Source of the DNA: a virus
Reading direction: 5' to 3' (one strand)
Length of the DNA stretch: 28,539 nucleotides
Virus record (IMG/VR): IMGVR_UViG_3300024239_000153
Span: 1-28,539 of that record
In this document: positions 15,219 to 21,974 of the stretch, one piece after another
Position numbering within the stretch: position 1 is the stretch's first letter
Layout of the letters: every line of letters starts with the position of its first letter
The notes under the pieces: model-generated
Database searches by the model: none
The model's input: only the letters and a program-made list of their open reading frames with translations
What the model was told of the DNA's origin: nothing
Program-made: the position numbers and the translations under genes

Positions 15219-15382
15219 GGCTGCGCCTCCTGCTGTGCTGCAGGGGCTGGCTGGCGCTTCACGGCCTGCTCAGTCAGGTGTTCGTCCATCAGCTTGGCGA
15301 AGCGATCACCAAGGCCGCCGCTGGCTTTCAGGAGTTCCATCAGCTTCGCGGTGCTGGATGGGGGAGGGGTGGTTGAGTGCAT
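15215..15382 (-). CDS. Small protein, first gene of the leftward operon
   Basis: 55 residues from ATG 15382: MHSTTPPPSSTAKLMELLKA..., ending EAQP. Pro/Thr/Ser-rich N-terminus, then a helical stretch (LMELLKASGGLGDRFAKLMDEHL). It occupies the place of N in lambda (first gene after PL), but no Arg-rich box-B-binding motif is seen, so an antitermination role is not supported. It is coupled to the next gene by ATGA. Confidence 0.65.
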   Translation of the reverse strand: MHSTTPPPSSTAKLMELLKASGGLGDRFAKLMDEHLTEQAVKRQPAPAAQQEAQP

Positions 15383-15394
15383 CTCTTGCCTGCC

Positions 15395-15442
15395 AACAAC
15401 GTTAAGTTGTTAACAGCATATCAGGGCATCCTTGGTAGTCAA
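15395..15442 (-). promoter_or_regulatory. PL-like early promoter with operator
   Basis: On the minus strand: -35 TTGACT (15442-15437), 16-base spacer, -10 TATGCT (15420-15415), then ATG at 15382. Directly downstream of the -10 lies the dyad AACAAC-GTTAA-GTTGTT (15395-15411), and another CAACAA overlaps the -35, so a repressor bound there would block initiation. It is the expected CI operator of the leftward operon ending with int. Confidence 0.75.
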
Positions 15443-15513
15443 CAACCAAAAGTAATTATTCTGGGGCTGGATTATCGCCAGTGGTCCCACATCACAGGGC
15501 GACAGCAACAAAA

Positions 15514-15533
15514 AGCCCGCGCATTGGCGGGCT
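15514..15533. terminator. Bidirectional rho-independent terminator
   Basis: Stem AGCCCGC (15514-15520) with GCGGGCT (15527-15533), 6-base loop; on the minus strand it is followed by TTTTT and on the plus strand by GTTTT. It ends the cI-lipoprotein transcript before the PL-like promoter. Confidence 0.9.
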
Positions 15534-15564
15534 GTTTTGGTGCTTGCTTTCTCGTGATGGCGGG

Positions 15565-15879
15565 TTAGGCCTCCGTCGTGGTCATCGCCTTTCTTACGAG
15601 GGAGCTGCCATGATACTCAAGCGTGATTATAGTGATCTCAACCTTTTCGCTGAGCGGGCCAGCTGATGTTCGTGACCATCCGTAAATGGTCACGCCCTCG
15701 CTGGAGCGAGTGGTTGAGCTCGGCTTTCCGAGGATTTCGAAGGCCTGACTGGGCGTGGTCTTGCCCTCAACTATCTGCTCATAGGCCGCCGGGGTTGCCA
15801 TTTCTGAGCCGATTGATATGCAGCCGGCGCAGGCGATGACCGCTAAGCCTGGCAGAAAAAACGCCTTAATAGACCACAT
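15565..15879 (-). CDS. Lipoprotein in the lambda rex position (SmpA/OmlA-like)
   Basis: 104 residues from ATG 15879, with GGAGA in front. The N-terminus MWSIKAFFLPGLAVIACAGC is a signal peptide ending in a lipobox (VIAC or CAGC), so it should be lipid-anchored. The mature part 'GKTTPSQAFEILGKPSSTTRSSEGVTIYGWSRT' resembles the BamE/SmpA-OmlA type fold. It sits 22 bases after the cI stop and before the terminator, so it is transcribed with the repressor in the lysogen. Genes in this place often alter the host surface or exclude other phages; that role is inferred from position. Confidence 0.75.
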   Translation of the reverse strand: MWSIKAFFLPGLAVIACAGCISIGSEMATPAAYEQIVEGKTTPSQAFEILGKPSSTTRSSEGVTIYGWSRTSAGPLSEKVEITIITLEYHGSSLVRKAMTTTEA

Positions 15880-15901
15880 GTCGATCTCCGTTCGATAATG
15901 G

Positions 15902-16648
15902 TTAAACAAATGCCGTTCGTTGCACCTTCTCGACAACCACGCCTATCACTTGGCACCCATCAGTCATCTCAATGTATGGCTGCGGCCAGCGAGGGTTAAT
16001 GGCCTTTAGCAACATCTTCCCGCCGTCACCATAGATCAATTGCTTGAAAGTTACCTCATTTACGCTGGCCAGCTTTGCCACCACATAGCTCCTGTGGATT
16101 GGCGCGCGCTCAGGGTCAACAACAATGATATCGCCTTCGGCAAAACTGTGAGCGCCACCAGCAGGGTCAAGCATGCTTTCGCCGCGCACGCGCAGAGCGT
16201 ACGTCGTTCTACTGCACGAAACGGTTACTTCTATCAGCTCATCCCCTAAGCCCAATGGGTGCAAATCAACAGCCTCTTCAAACGCACCAGCGCGCACCCA
16301 TGAGATTAGGGGAACAGATCTCTTCGCTATTGGCGCCTGATCAATGTTTGCCTTTCCGGCGCCATTAGTAGCCTCTCTGGCGGTAAAGATCTCGCCTTTC
16401 GCGCCAGCAGTGTCTTGCGCTTGACGATCTTGCTGAGCCCATGCTGGCGGGTTCTTGCCGTACTCAAGCCACTCCGGCTCGCACTCAAGGGCTGCGGCGA
16501 TGGCTTTGATTGTTCGGGGCTGCAGCGTATTCCCCGCCTCAATTTTGTTTATCGCGGCCTGGGATAGGCCAACGCGGTCGCCAAGCTTCCTTTGCGAAAG
16601 GTTAAGCCTTTTTCTGGCGGCCTTAAGTCGATCTGGTAAGTCTTTCAT
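15902..16648 (-). CDS. CI-type repressor, LexA-like (HTH + S24 peptidase)
   Basis: 248 residues from ATG 16648; the much longer open frame upstream crosses the operator region and is not coding. Residues about 5-60 are an HTH_3 domain (LSQRKLGDRVGLSQAAINKIEAGN). Residues about 110-245 are an S24 autoprotease: cleavage site A120-G121 (SWVRAGAFEE), nucleophile S158 (RGESMLDP) and general base K202 (EVTFKQL). It maintains lysogeny by repressing PL and PR and should cleave itself when RecA is activated, inducing the phage. Divergent from the cro-like gene at 16787 and followed by the lipoprotein gene. Confidence 0.93.
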   Translation of the reverse strand: MKDLPDRLKAARKRLNLSQRKLGDRVGLSQAAINKIEAGNTLQPRTIKAIAAALECEPEWLEYGKNPPAWAQQDRQAQDTAGAKGEIFTAREATNGAGKANIDQAPIAKRSVPLISWVRAGAFEEAVDLHPLGLGDELIEVTVSCSRTTYALRVRGESMLDPAGGAHSFAEGDIIVVDPERAPIHRSYVVAKLASVNEVTFKQLIYGDGGKMLLKAINPRWPQPYIEMTDGCQVIGVVVEKVQRTAFV

Positions 16649-16786
16649 ATGTGATGACTTTCGAACACAACCCGTTGTCATTGCAAGCAACGAAAAGTGG
16701 TCGATTTTGTGGCATGAGGTCGGATGCCGCTTGCGTGGTGACCACTTTAAGTTATCATTGAGCGAGGTTAACACTAGGGGTGGCAT
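16649..16786. promoter_or_regulatory. Immunity switch: divergent promoters and operators
   Basis: Between the repressor (leftward) and the Cro-like gene (rightward). Rightward promoter candidate: -35 TTGCGT (16731-16736), 16-base spacer, -10 TATCAT (16753-16758). Dyads: GTGGT-G-ACCAC (16735-16745) inside the spacer; AAAGTGGTC (16694-16702) mirrored by GACCACTTT (16740-16748); ACAAC-CC-GTTGT (16667-16678). The last resembles the AACAAC/GTTGTT dyad at PL, so both may be repressor sites. A leftward promoter is less clear. Confidence 0.7.
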
Positions 16787-16996
16787 ATGACGGCCCTCGA
16801 ACGAGCAGTGGCGCTGGCAGGTGGACAAGCCGCCCTCGCCAGACTGGTTGGCGTGCGCCAGCCGCACATTTGGAATTGGCTGCATCGGAACGGCCGGGTT
16901 CCAGCCGAGCGAGTGATTGCCGTTGAGGCAGCCACTGGCGTGCCACGGCATGAGCTTCGCCCGGACATCTACCCACCTGAGAATCAGGCCGCCTAA
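16787..16996 (+). CDS. YdaS/Cro-like DNA-binding protein
   Basis: 69 residues. A compact HTH ('LERAVALAGGQAALARLVGVRQPHIWNWLHRNGRVPAERVIAVEAATGVPRHELRPDIY') fits the YdaS family, small Cro-like regulators encoded opposite the phage repressor. AGGGG stands before the ATG. As the first gene of the rightward early operon it should bind the same operators as CI and favour lytic growth. YdaS members are also described as toxin/antitoxin-like regulators, but no partner is seen here. Confidence 0.88.
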   Translation: MTALERAVALAGGQAALARLVGVRQPHIWNWLHRNGRVPAERVIAVEAATGVPRHELRPDIYPPENQAA

Positions 16997-16998
16997 CC

Positions 16999-17514
16999 AT
17001 GACCACAGCATCACCCACAAACGCTGCAGCGTCACCGCGAGCGCCCGCCAGCAACTCGCACCTGATGGAAGATGCGATCCGCGCCTTCAAGCGCGCCCAC
17101 AACATCACCGAGCTGGCCCGGCAGATGGGGCGCAACCCCACCACACTGCTGGACAAGTTGAACCCAGACCGCGAAGACCATGTGCTGACGCTAGCCGAGG
17201 CCATGGCGCTGACCCACAACACCGGCGACGAGGGCCTGTTGCGGGCGTGGGCGGCTGAGCGCGGTTGCGCGCTGGTGAAGCTGCCAGACAGCGACCTTAG
17301 CGACGAAGAGCTGAGCGATCAGATGCTGATGATCCAAGAGCTGTTTGGCGTGTTCGCCCGTGAGATCCGCGAGGCCCGCGCCGATGGCGTGTTTGACCCC
17401 GCCGAGATCGCCCGCATCCGCACTGCAGCCGTTCAGCTGGTGCGCCAGGCGCTGTCTACCACCGCCGAGATTGAGTCGAGCGTGCGCGAGTTTCCGGGGG
17501 TGGTGAATGGCTGA
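16999..17514 (+). CDS. CII-like regulator (phage CII/CP76 family)
   Basis: 171 residues. 'AIRAFKRAHNITELARQMGRNPTTLLDKLNPDREDHVLTLAEAMALTHNTGDEGLLRAWAAERGCALVKLP' (residues about 26-97) matches the CP76/CII family, with a HTH around 36-60. The C-terminal 70 residues are helical and acidic. Such proteins activate lysogeny genes or regulate early genes. The first 20 residues are Ala/Pro-rich and probably disordered. Two bases after the cro-like stop; its end overlaps the TraR-like gene. Confidence 0.85.
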   Translation: MTTASPTNAAASPRAPASNSHLMEDAIRAFKRAHNITELARQMGRNPTTLLDKLNPDREDHVLTLAEAMALTHNTGDEGLLRAWAAERGCALVKLPDSDLSDEELSDQMLMIQELFGVFAREIREARADGVFDPAEIARIRTAAVQLVRQALSTTAEIESSVREFPGVVNG

Positions 17515-17725
17515 TCTCGCCGATATCGCCCAGGAGCAGGCGGAATTCATGGAATCGCTGCGGGTGACCCGCGGCGCCGCTTACCCCAGCGCCACCCACT
17601 GTGACGACTGCGACACCCCGATAGCCGAGGCCCGCCGCACAGCGGTGCCGGGCTGCCGCCTGTGCCCAGACTGCGCTGCTGATGCCGAGCTGCGCAGCCG
17701 CATTGCGCGGGGTGGCCGGGTATGA
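17507..17725 (+). CDS. TraR/DksA-type zinc-finger protein
   Basis: 72 residues. Four cysteines in C-x2-C-x17-C-x2-C (HCDDCDTPIAEARR ... GCRLCPDCAA) match the TraR/DksA zinc finger. The helical N-terminus (ADIAQEQAEFMESLRV) is short, as in TraR, which binds the secondary channel of RNA polymerase and mimics DksA plus ppGpp. A phage copy could reprogramme host transcription. It overlaps the CII-like gene by eight bases. Confidence 0.88.
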   Translation: MADLADIAQEQAEFMESLRVTRGAAYPSATHCDDCDTPIAEARRTAVPGCRLCPDCAADAELRSRIARGGRV

Positions 17726-17895
17726 GCTGGGGCCATCTGGTGATTCTGGTGCTGGCCGCCGTGTTCAGCTGCCGAGCGGTGGTTGGCCTGCTGGCCATGC
17801 CCTGCCGCCGAGCCGCCGACCTGCCCATGCGGGTGATCGCCACCGCGCTGCTGCTGGTGATGCTGTTGCTGGCTTATCAATTGGGGAGGTGGTGA
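17722..17895 (+). CDS. Small two-helix membrane protein
   Basis: 57 residues from ATG 17722 (overlapping the TraR stop, ATGA) to TGA 17893-17895. Two hydrophobic segments (HLVILVLAAVF and VIATALLLVMLLLAY) flank a short basic loop (PCRRAADLPMR). No family is recognised; the overlapping start at both ends supports it as a real operon member. Confidence 0.65.
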   Translation: MSWGHLVILVLAAVFSCRAVVGLLAMPCRRAADLPMRVIATALLLVMLLLAYQLGRW

Positions 17896-18371
17896 TGGGT
17901 ACGTTCCAGGCAAAAGATGTGCGACTCACGGTCAATGAGCGTGAGATTCAGATCCATGAGCACCGGCGTTTTACCCCGGCTGAGATTTGGCCGCTGAAGC
18001 TAGCCTTGGCTGCCGACACTTCGGCCTTTGATGCCGCAATGGCGGCGATCAAGACCCTTTGCCAGTTACCGCTTGAACGCCTTCCCAAGGCTTTTCTGGA
18101 GGTCGTTGATCTGCTTCTCAGCGGCCCTGATGCCATCCAAGAGCTGTTTTGCCTGAAGGTCGATGACACCGCCACAGCCACTGCAGGTCATCTGCTTGTG
18201 CGCCTTTATCCATCCGATCTGCTTGTTGGTGCTCTTGCCGCAGCCGGGGCATGGGATGGGGAGCGTGGTGCTATCAAGGCTGAATTTCGACATGGCTTCA
18301 CTCCGTCTGGTGACGGCGCGGATGTCGATGGCTGTTCTGGTGCGCTGCCGGCATCCGTGCCTGAGGCGTGA
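17895..18371 (+). CDS. Hypothetical protein, 3' half antisense to a zinc-ribbon gene
   Basis: 158 residues from ATG 17895, with GGGGAGG in front. The N-terminal 60 residues (MGTFQAKDVRLTVNEREIQIHEHRRFTPAEIWPLKLALAAD) look genuine. From about residue 57 on, the frame runs across the whole of the opposite-strand zinc-ribbon gene (18066-18293), and the sequence becomes unlike a natural domain, so the tail may be read-through caused by insertion of that gene. The function is unknown. An alternative is that both strands are translated. Confidence 0.55.
   Translation: MGTFQAKDVRLTVNEREIQIHEHRRFTPAEIWPLKLALAADTSAFDAAMAAIKTLCQLPLERLPKAFLEVVDLLLSGPDAIQELFCLKVDDTATATAGHLLVRLYPSDLLVGALAAAGAWDGERGAIKAEFRHGFTPSGDGADVDGCSGALPASVPEA
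18066..18293 (-). CDS. Zinc-ribbon protein, antisense in the early operon
   Basis: 75 residues from ATG 18293 with GGAG in front: MSKFSLDSTTLPIPCPGCGK... . Two CxxC pairs (C15xxC18 and C35xxC38) make a zinc ribbon, followed by a helix (LLDGIRAAEKQINDLQKSLGKAFKR). The layout is that of a widespread family of small bacterial and phage zinc-ribbon proteins with the start SFSL...IPCPGCG; the function is unknown to me. It runs leftward among rightward genes, so it must have its own promoter. Confidence 0.8.
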   Translation of the reverse strand: MSKFSLDSTTLPIPCPGCGKSTNKQIGWIKAHKQMTCSGCGGVIDLQAKQLLDGIRAAEKQINDLQKSLGKAFKR

Positions 18372-18377
18372 AAGGGT

Positions 18378-18408
18378 GAGGCCCGAGCGTTGGAGCGCTT
18401 CGGGCCTC
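18378..18408. terminator. Strong hairpin after the rightward gene
   Basis: GAGGCCCG-AGCG (18378-18389) pairs with CGCT-(T)-CGGGCCTC (18396-18408), a 12-pair stem with a bulged T and 6-base loop. No T-run follows on either strand, so a classical terminator is uncertain; it may instead stabilise mRNA ends, pause RNA polymerase, or mark the edge of the antisense gene cassette. Confidence 0.45.
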
Positions 18409-18441
18409 GGTTCTGATAGAGACGATATCAGCGAGGAAAAT

Positions 18442-19125
18442 ATGACCGAATCAATGCCAATCGTCAACCAAGCCGCTGTGACCATGAGCAGCCGCGAGAT
18501 CGCGGAGCTTGTTGGTAGCAACCATTCGGATGTAAAGCGCAGCGCTCGCCGCCTTGCTGATGATGGAATTTTAACCCAGCCGTTGGCTGAGTTCCCGTTT
18601 GAGCACAACGGCAACACCTACATGGAGATGCGCTTTAACAAGCGTGACTCGCTGGTGCTGGTTGCCCGCCTGTCGCCACAGTTCACCGCCGCAGTTGTTG
18701 ACCGTTGGCAGCAGCTAGAGGCGCAGCAGCAACCAGCCATCCCACAAAGCTACGCCGCAGCCCTGCTTGAAGCTGGCCGCCTGGCGATGGAGCTGGAGCA
18801 GGCCCAGCAGCAGCTGCAAGAGGCCGCGCCAGCCGTGGCGTTCATGGATCGCTACGTTGAGGCCAAGAGCACCAAGGCGATCCGCGAGGTTGCAAAGGTG
18901 CTGGGCATTCGCGAGCGGCAGTTCATCGAGTACCTGGAGCAGAACCGGATCATGTACCGCATCGGCCGTGATCTGGTGCCTTATGCCCAGTACCAGCATC
19001 GCGGGCTGTTTGAGGTGAAAACCGGCGAGACGCACGGACACGCTTGGCAGCAGACGCGATTCACTCCCGAGGGTGTTGCCTGGATCGCCAGCCGCATTAC
19101 CAAAGAGCTTGGGGGTGTGGCATGA
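18442..19125 (+). CDS. Antirepressor: Rha domain plus KilA-C (ANT) domain
   Basis: 227 residues from ATG 18442 with GAGG upstream; a longer frame is read-through. N-terminal Rha-type domain (about 15-95, 'MSSREIAELVGSNHSDVKRSARRL', 'NKRDSLVLVARLSPQFTAAVVDRWQQLE'), then a coiled linker rich in Gln/Ala (110-140), then a KilA-C/ANT domain (about 145-225, 'KAIREVAKVLGIRERQFIEYLEQNRIMYRI'). Such proteins act as antirepressors or as regulators that hinder lysogeny. The preceding hairpin may delimit its transcript. It overlaps the initiator gene by four bases. Confidence 0.9.
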   Translation: MTESMPIVNQAAVTMSSREIAELVGSNHSDVKRSARRLADDGILTQPLAEFPFEHNGNTYMEMRFNKRDSLVLVARLSPQFTAAVVDRWQQLEAQQQPAIPQSYAAALLEAGRLAMELEQAQQQLQEAAPAVAFMDRYVEAKSTKAIREVAKVLGIRERQFIEYLEQNRIMYRIGRDLVPYAQYQHRGLFEVKTGETHGHAWQQTRFTPEGVAWIASRITKELGGVA

Positions 19126-19988
19126 AACAGTCATGGCTGCGCCTTTATGCCGAGGCGATTGATGATGACAAGCTGCGCCTGCTGGCCTTTGAAGACCGCT
19201 GGCACTATGTGGCCCTGCTGTGCTGTAAGGCCCAGGGCATTCTGGACGAGGCTGGCGCGCTGCTGATGCGCCGAGTGGCTGTGAAGCTTGGCGTTCAGCT
19301 GCGTGAGCTGGATGAGATCGCCCGCCGGCTGGCTGAGGTTGAGCTGATCGACCGCGAGACGCTGCAGCCGTTGGGGTGGGATGCCCGCCAGTTCGTGAGC
19401 GATGCTGACGCCACTGCTGCCGAGCGTAAGCGCCGCCAGCGTGAGCGCGGCAAGGCCGCAAACGATGTCACGGACTCGTCACGCGTGACGGTCACGGATA
19501 TGTCACGCGTGACTGTCACAAGCGGTCACGGTGATGTCACGCGTACAGATACAGAGACAGATACAGAAGAACAACCACTCCCTTCGGTCGTGGTTGCTTG
19601 CGCGCATGAGCGCGAAGAGCCCACCACCACGGCACCCACTGCAAGGCCGGCTGCTCGCCAACACCCACGGCAGAACTTTCAGCAGCTGCTGCAGGGGGAG
19701 ATCACCGACGCCTATCGGGAGATCCTCGAATCTGCCGGGGCGCTGCCGATTGCCCAGTGGACAGCCAACCGCACCATCAAGGCCCAGATGTGGTGGCAGC
19801 AGTTCGGCATGACCATTGAGGGCTGGCGCGAGTACCTGCTGTGCATCCGCAACAACTGCGGCTGGCTGCTGCGGCCACGGCGCGGCAAGGAGGGGCGGCA
19901 GCTGCCGCCGACCTCGGTTGATTTTGTGATGAGCGAGCAGTGCTATCTGGCGGTGGCGGAAGGGCGATACGACGAGGTGGCAGCATGA
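19122..19988 (+). CDS. Replication initiator (lambda O-like position)
   Basis: 288 residues from ATG 19122 (overlapping the antirepressor stop, ATGA). The start 'MKQSWLRLYAEAIDDDKLRLLAFEDRWHYVALLCCKAQGILD' is the winged-helix-like N-terminus common in phage replication proteins. A low-complexity Thr/Val/Asp linker (about 110-155) is encoded by the GTCACG iterons, and the C-terminal domain (about 180-288, 'ITDAYREILESAGALPIAQWTANRTIKAQMWWQQF') probably loads or contacts the helicase encoded next. The initiator with iterons in its own gene followed by DnaB is the lambda O/ori plan. Confidence 0.8.
   Translation: MKQSWLRLYAEAIDDDKLRLLAFEDRWHYVALLCCKAQGILDEAGALLMRRVAVKLGVQLRELDEIARRLAEVELIDRETLQPLGWDARQFVSDADATAAERKRRQRERGKAANDVTDSSRVTVTDMSRVTVTSGHGDVTRTDTETDTEEQPLPSVVVACAHEREEPTTTAPTARPAARQHPRQNFQQLLQGEITDAYREILESAGALPIAQWTANRTIKAQMWWQQFGMTIEGWREYLLCIRNNCGWLLRPRRGKEGRQLPPTSVDFVMSEQCYLAVAEGRYDEVAA
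19464..19580 (+). other. Candidate replication origin (iterons inside the initiator gene)
   Basis: GTCAC(G/A) occurs seven times at 19467, 19478, 19491, 19502, 19515, 19525 and 19536, spaced 10-13 bases, i.e. on about one face of the helix. Two are parts of perfect palindromes: CGTCACGCGTGACG (19477-19490) and GTCACGCGTGAC (19502-19513). Directly after lies a purine- and A-rich stretch with ACAGATACAG twice (from 19545 and 19557 on), suitable as unwinding region. This mirrors lambda ori. Confidence 0.75.
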
Positions 19989-21337
19989 GCCAGCACCTGC
20001 AAAACCACGCCCTTGAGCGCGAGGTGGTTGGCGGCCTGATCGTCGGCTGGCGCATCGGTTACACCGACCAGTGCGACGATGCCCTGGTGGCACTGCAGCC
20101 GGATGACTTCACCCTGGCGCCCTATGCCCGGCTGTTCGTGGTGATCCGCGAGATGCGCAACAGCGGTGAGGCGATTGACCTGCTGACGGTGACCAACCGC
20201 TGCGGCGAGATGGAGTTTGCCACCGTGGCCCAGATCGCCAGTGACGCCAGCCTGACGGGCGCCATGGCCAGCCACTGCAAGCTGCTGGCCGCCGCCGGCG
20301 AGCGCCGCCGCCGCGTTATGGCGATGCAGCAGGCGATCAGCCACCTGTCGCAAGGGCAAGACGACGACGCCGAGCAGGCGCTGGCCGCCGCTGCCAGTTC
20401 TGACCGGGCCGATGCTGGCCGGGTTAGCTGGGTGCGCCTGGGCGACCAGCTGCGCCCGGTGGTGGAGGGCATCGAGCGCCGCATGCGGTCAGCCGATCCC
20501 ATCGTTGGCCTGAGGACCGGGATCCGCGAGCTGGACGAAGTTCTGCTGGGCCTGCGGGCTGAGCTGGTGGTACTGGCCGCCCGGCCAGGCCTTGGCAAAA
20601 CGGCGCTGGCGCTGCAGCTGATCATGGCCGCCGCCAAAGCCGGCAACGTGCTGATGTTCAGCCTTGAGATGCCCAGCGAGCAGCTGACCGAGCGGGCGCT
20701 GAGCTACCAGTCGGGCGTGTCTGGCACGACGATGCGCAACCCTATCGGGCTGACGCCAACCGACTTCGCCAAGCTGTCTGACGCGCTGCGCGATCTGCAG
20801 CATCTGCCGGTGGACATCATCGACCTGCCGGGCGTTACCGCGATGCAGGTGCTGGGCCACGCCAAGCAGTACGCGCGGCACCACGGCAAAAAGCCAGCCC
20901 TGGTGGTGCTGGACTATCTGCAGCTGCTGAAGGTGGCGAAGGCGGAAAAGCGCACCGAGGCGGTTGGCGATGCCTGCCGCACCGTGCGCCTGATGGCCCG
21001 CACCCTTGGCGTGCCGGTGCTGGTGCTCAGCCAGCTGAACCGCAACGTTGAGGGAAGCCCGCGCCGCCCGGTGAATGCCGACCTGCGCGACTCTGGCGAG
21101 ATCGAGCAGGAGGCCGACCGCATCATCATGCTGCACCGGCCAGAGCCAGAGAACCCCTACACCGAGGTGCTGATCACCAAGAACCGCCACGGCGAAACCG
21201 CAGCCGATGGCCGCATTGCCATGGTGATGACCGGCGCCGGGCTGGTAAGCACAACGCGCAAAGAACCGAGCAGCCCGCACAAGCCGTTTGCGGCTCGCCG
21301 CTTTGGCGGTGCCAGCCGCGCAACCGAGGAGGCCTGA
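19985..21337 (+). CDS. dnaB: Replicative DNA helicase (DnaB family)
   Basis: 450 residues from ATG 19985, overlapping the initiator stop. N-terminal DnaB domain (about 1-110, 'NHALEREVVGGLIVGW'), a linker, and a RecA-like motor with Walker A RPGLGKT (200-206), 'FSLEMPSEQL', Walker B LVVLDYLQLL (306-315) and 'VLSQLNRNVEGSPRRPVNADLRDSGEIEQEADRIIMLHR'. It unwinds the fork during phage replication. The length is close to that of bacterial DnaB. The initiator directly upstream is its likely loader, and no separate DnaC-like loader is seen. Confidence 0.95.
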   Translation: MSQHLQNHALEREVVGGLIVGWRIGYTDQCDDALVALQPDDFTLAPYARLFVVIREMRNSGEAIDLLTVTNRCGEMEFATVAQIASDASLTGAMASHCKLLAAAGERRRRVMAMQQAISHLSQGQDDDAEQALAAAASSDRADAGRVSWVRLGDQLRPVVEGIERRMRSADPIVGLRTGIRELDEVLLGLRAELVVLAARPGLGKTALALQLIMAAAKAGNVLMFSLEMPSEQLTERALSYQSGVSGTTMRNPIGLTPTDFAKLSDALRDLQHLPVDIIDLPGVTAMQVLGHAKQYARHHGKKPALVVLDYLQLLKVAKAEKRTEAVGDACRTVRLMARTLGVPVLVLSQLNRNVEGSPRRPVNADLRDSGEIEQEADRIIMLHRPEPENPYTEVLITKNRHGETAADGRIAMVMTGAGLVSTTRKEPSSPHKPFAARRFGGASRATEEA

Positions 21338-21338
21338 C

Positions 21339-21518
21339 ATGGCGAAGCATGACGCCTGGCAGCCCGTTGGCAACTGCATCCCGCTCACCGCCATTGATGA
21401 GGCGCGCCGCGCCTTTGGCATTGGCGTTGTGCCTGCGGTGGTGATGTGGAATGACGCCGCCAACGTGGCCAACTTCGCCATCACCAAGGCGCTGGAGGCT
21501 GCCCGTGAACAACGGTAA
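21339..21518 (+). CDS. Small hypothetical protein
   Basis: 59 residues from ATG 21339, one base after the DnaB stop: MAKHDAWQPVGNCIPLTAIDEARRAF. One short helical domain (AANVANFAITKALEAAREQR). No function recognised. The following gene starts inside its 3' end. Confidence 0.6.
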   Translation: MAKHDAWQPVGNCIPLTAIDEARRAFGIGVVPAVVMWNDAANVANFAITKALEAAREQR

Positions 21519-21792
21519 GGGCGGGCGCCCGGTGGCGTTCTGGTTCCCGGAGCGCGTTCAGCTGCTGCGCGACTTGGCTGCCGAGGGGCTGACGGCTGGG
21601 CAGATCGCGCCGCGATTCGGGCCGGAGATGACCGAGAAGGGCATTCAAGCTGCTGGCCAGCGCTTCAGCGTGAAGTTTCGCCGGGCCACACCCGTGCGCA
21701 AGGCGCCGGCCAAGGTGATGAACCCGGAGCAGTGGTGGCTCTGGCTGCTGCACCAGATGCCAAGGCCGGGCCATGGGCAACTGGCCGGGTGA
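21505..21792 (+). CDS. GcrA-like HTH protein
   Basis: 95 residues from GTG 21505 (overlapping the previous gene by 14 bases). 'ERVQLLRDLAAEGLTAGQIAPRFGPEMTEKGIQAAGQRFSVKFRR' has the N-terminal pattern of GcrA-type DNA-binding regulators (residues about 12-60). The C-terminus is Trp-rich (MNPEQWWLWLLHQM). A regulator of transcription is likely; the start codon is the least certain part, since no ATG is available in frame. Confidence 0.6.
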   Translation: MNNGKGGRPVAFWFPERVQLLRDLAAEGLTAGQIAPRFGPEMTEKGIQAAGQRFSVKFRRATPVRKAPAKVMNPEQWWLWLLHQMPRPGHGQLAG

Positions 21793-21847
21793 GGGGCCCT
21801 GTCGGGCCATCGCTCACCGCATGGCCCACGCCCGGAGAGGCAGGGCG

Positions 21848-21949
21848 GTGAGTAAGGAAGAGATCCGGAAGGAGCTGGCAGAACTGGATGAATCAACAGC
21901 ACAGGAGGTGCGTTACTGGCTGAACCGATGGGGTGTGCATGCGCTGTGA
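21848..21949 (+). CDS. Small ORF between HTH gene and recombinase
   Basis: 33 codons from GTG 21848 with GGAGAGG about 8 bases ahead: VSKEEIRKELAELDESTAQEVRYWLNRW..., highly charged and helical. An in-frame ATG lies at 21821. It ends 25 bases before the recombinase ATG. Small size limits certainty. Confidence 0.45.
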   Translation: MSKEEIRKELAELDESTAQEVRYWLNRWGVHAL

Positions 21950-21974
21950 CAGTGGCCAGACGATTGAGGTGAGG

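Noticed and set aside
16649-17035. Upstream extension of the repressor frame
   Set aside because: It crosses the operators and the Cro-like gene; ATG 16648 gives the normal repressor start.
19464-19580. CRISPR-like array
   Set aside because: Units are 6 bases with 10-13 base spacing inside a coding gene; this fits iterons, not CRISPR.
20489-21487. 332-codon minus-strand ORF opposite dnaB
   Set aside because: Antisense shadow of a conserved helicase in a high-GC genome.
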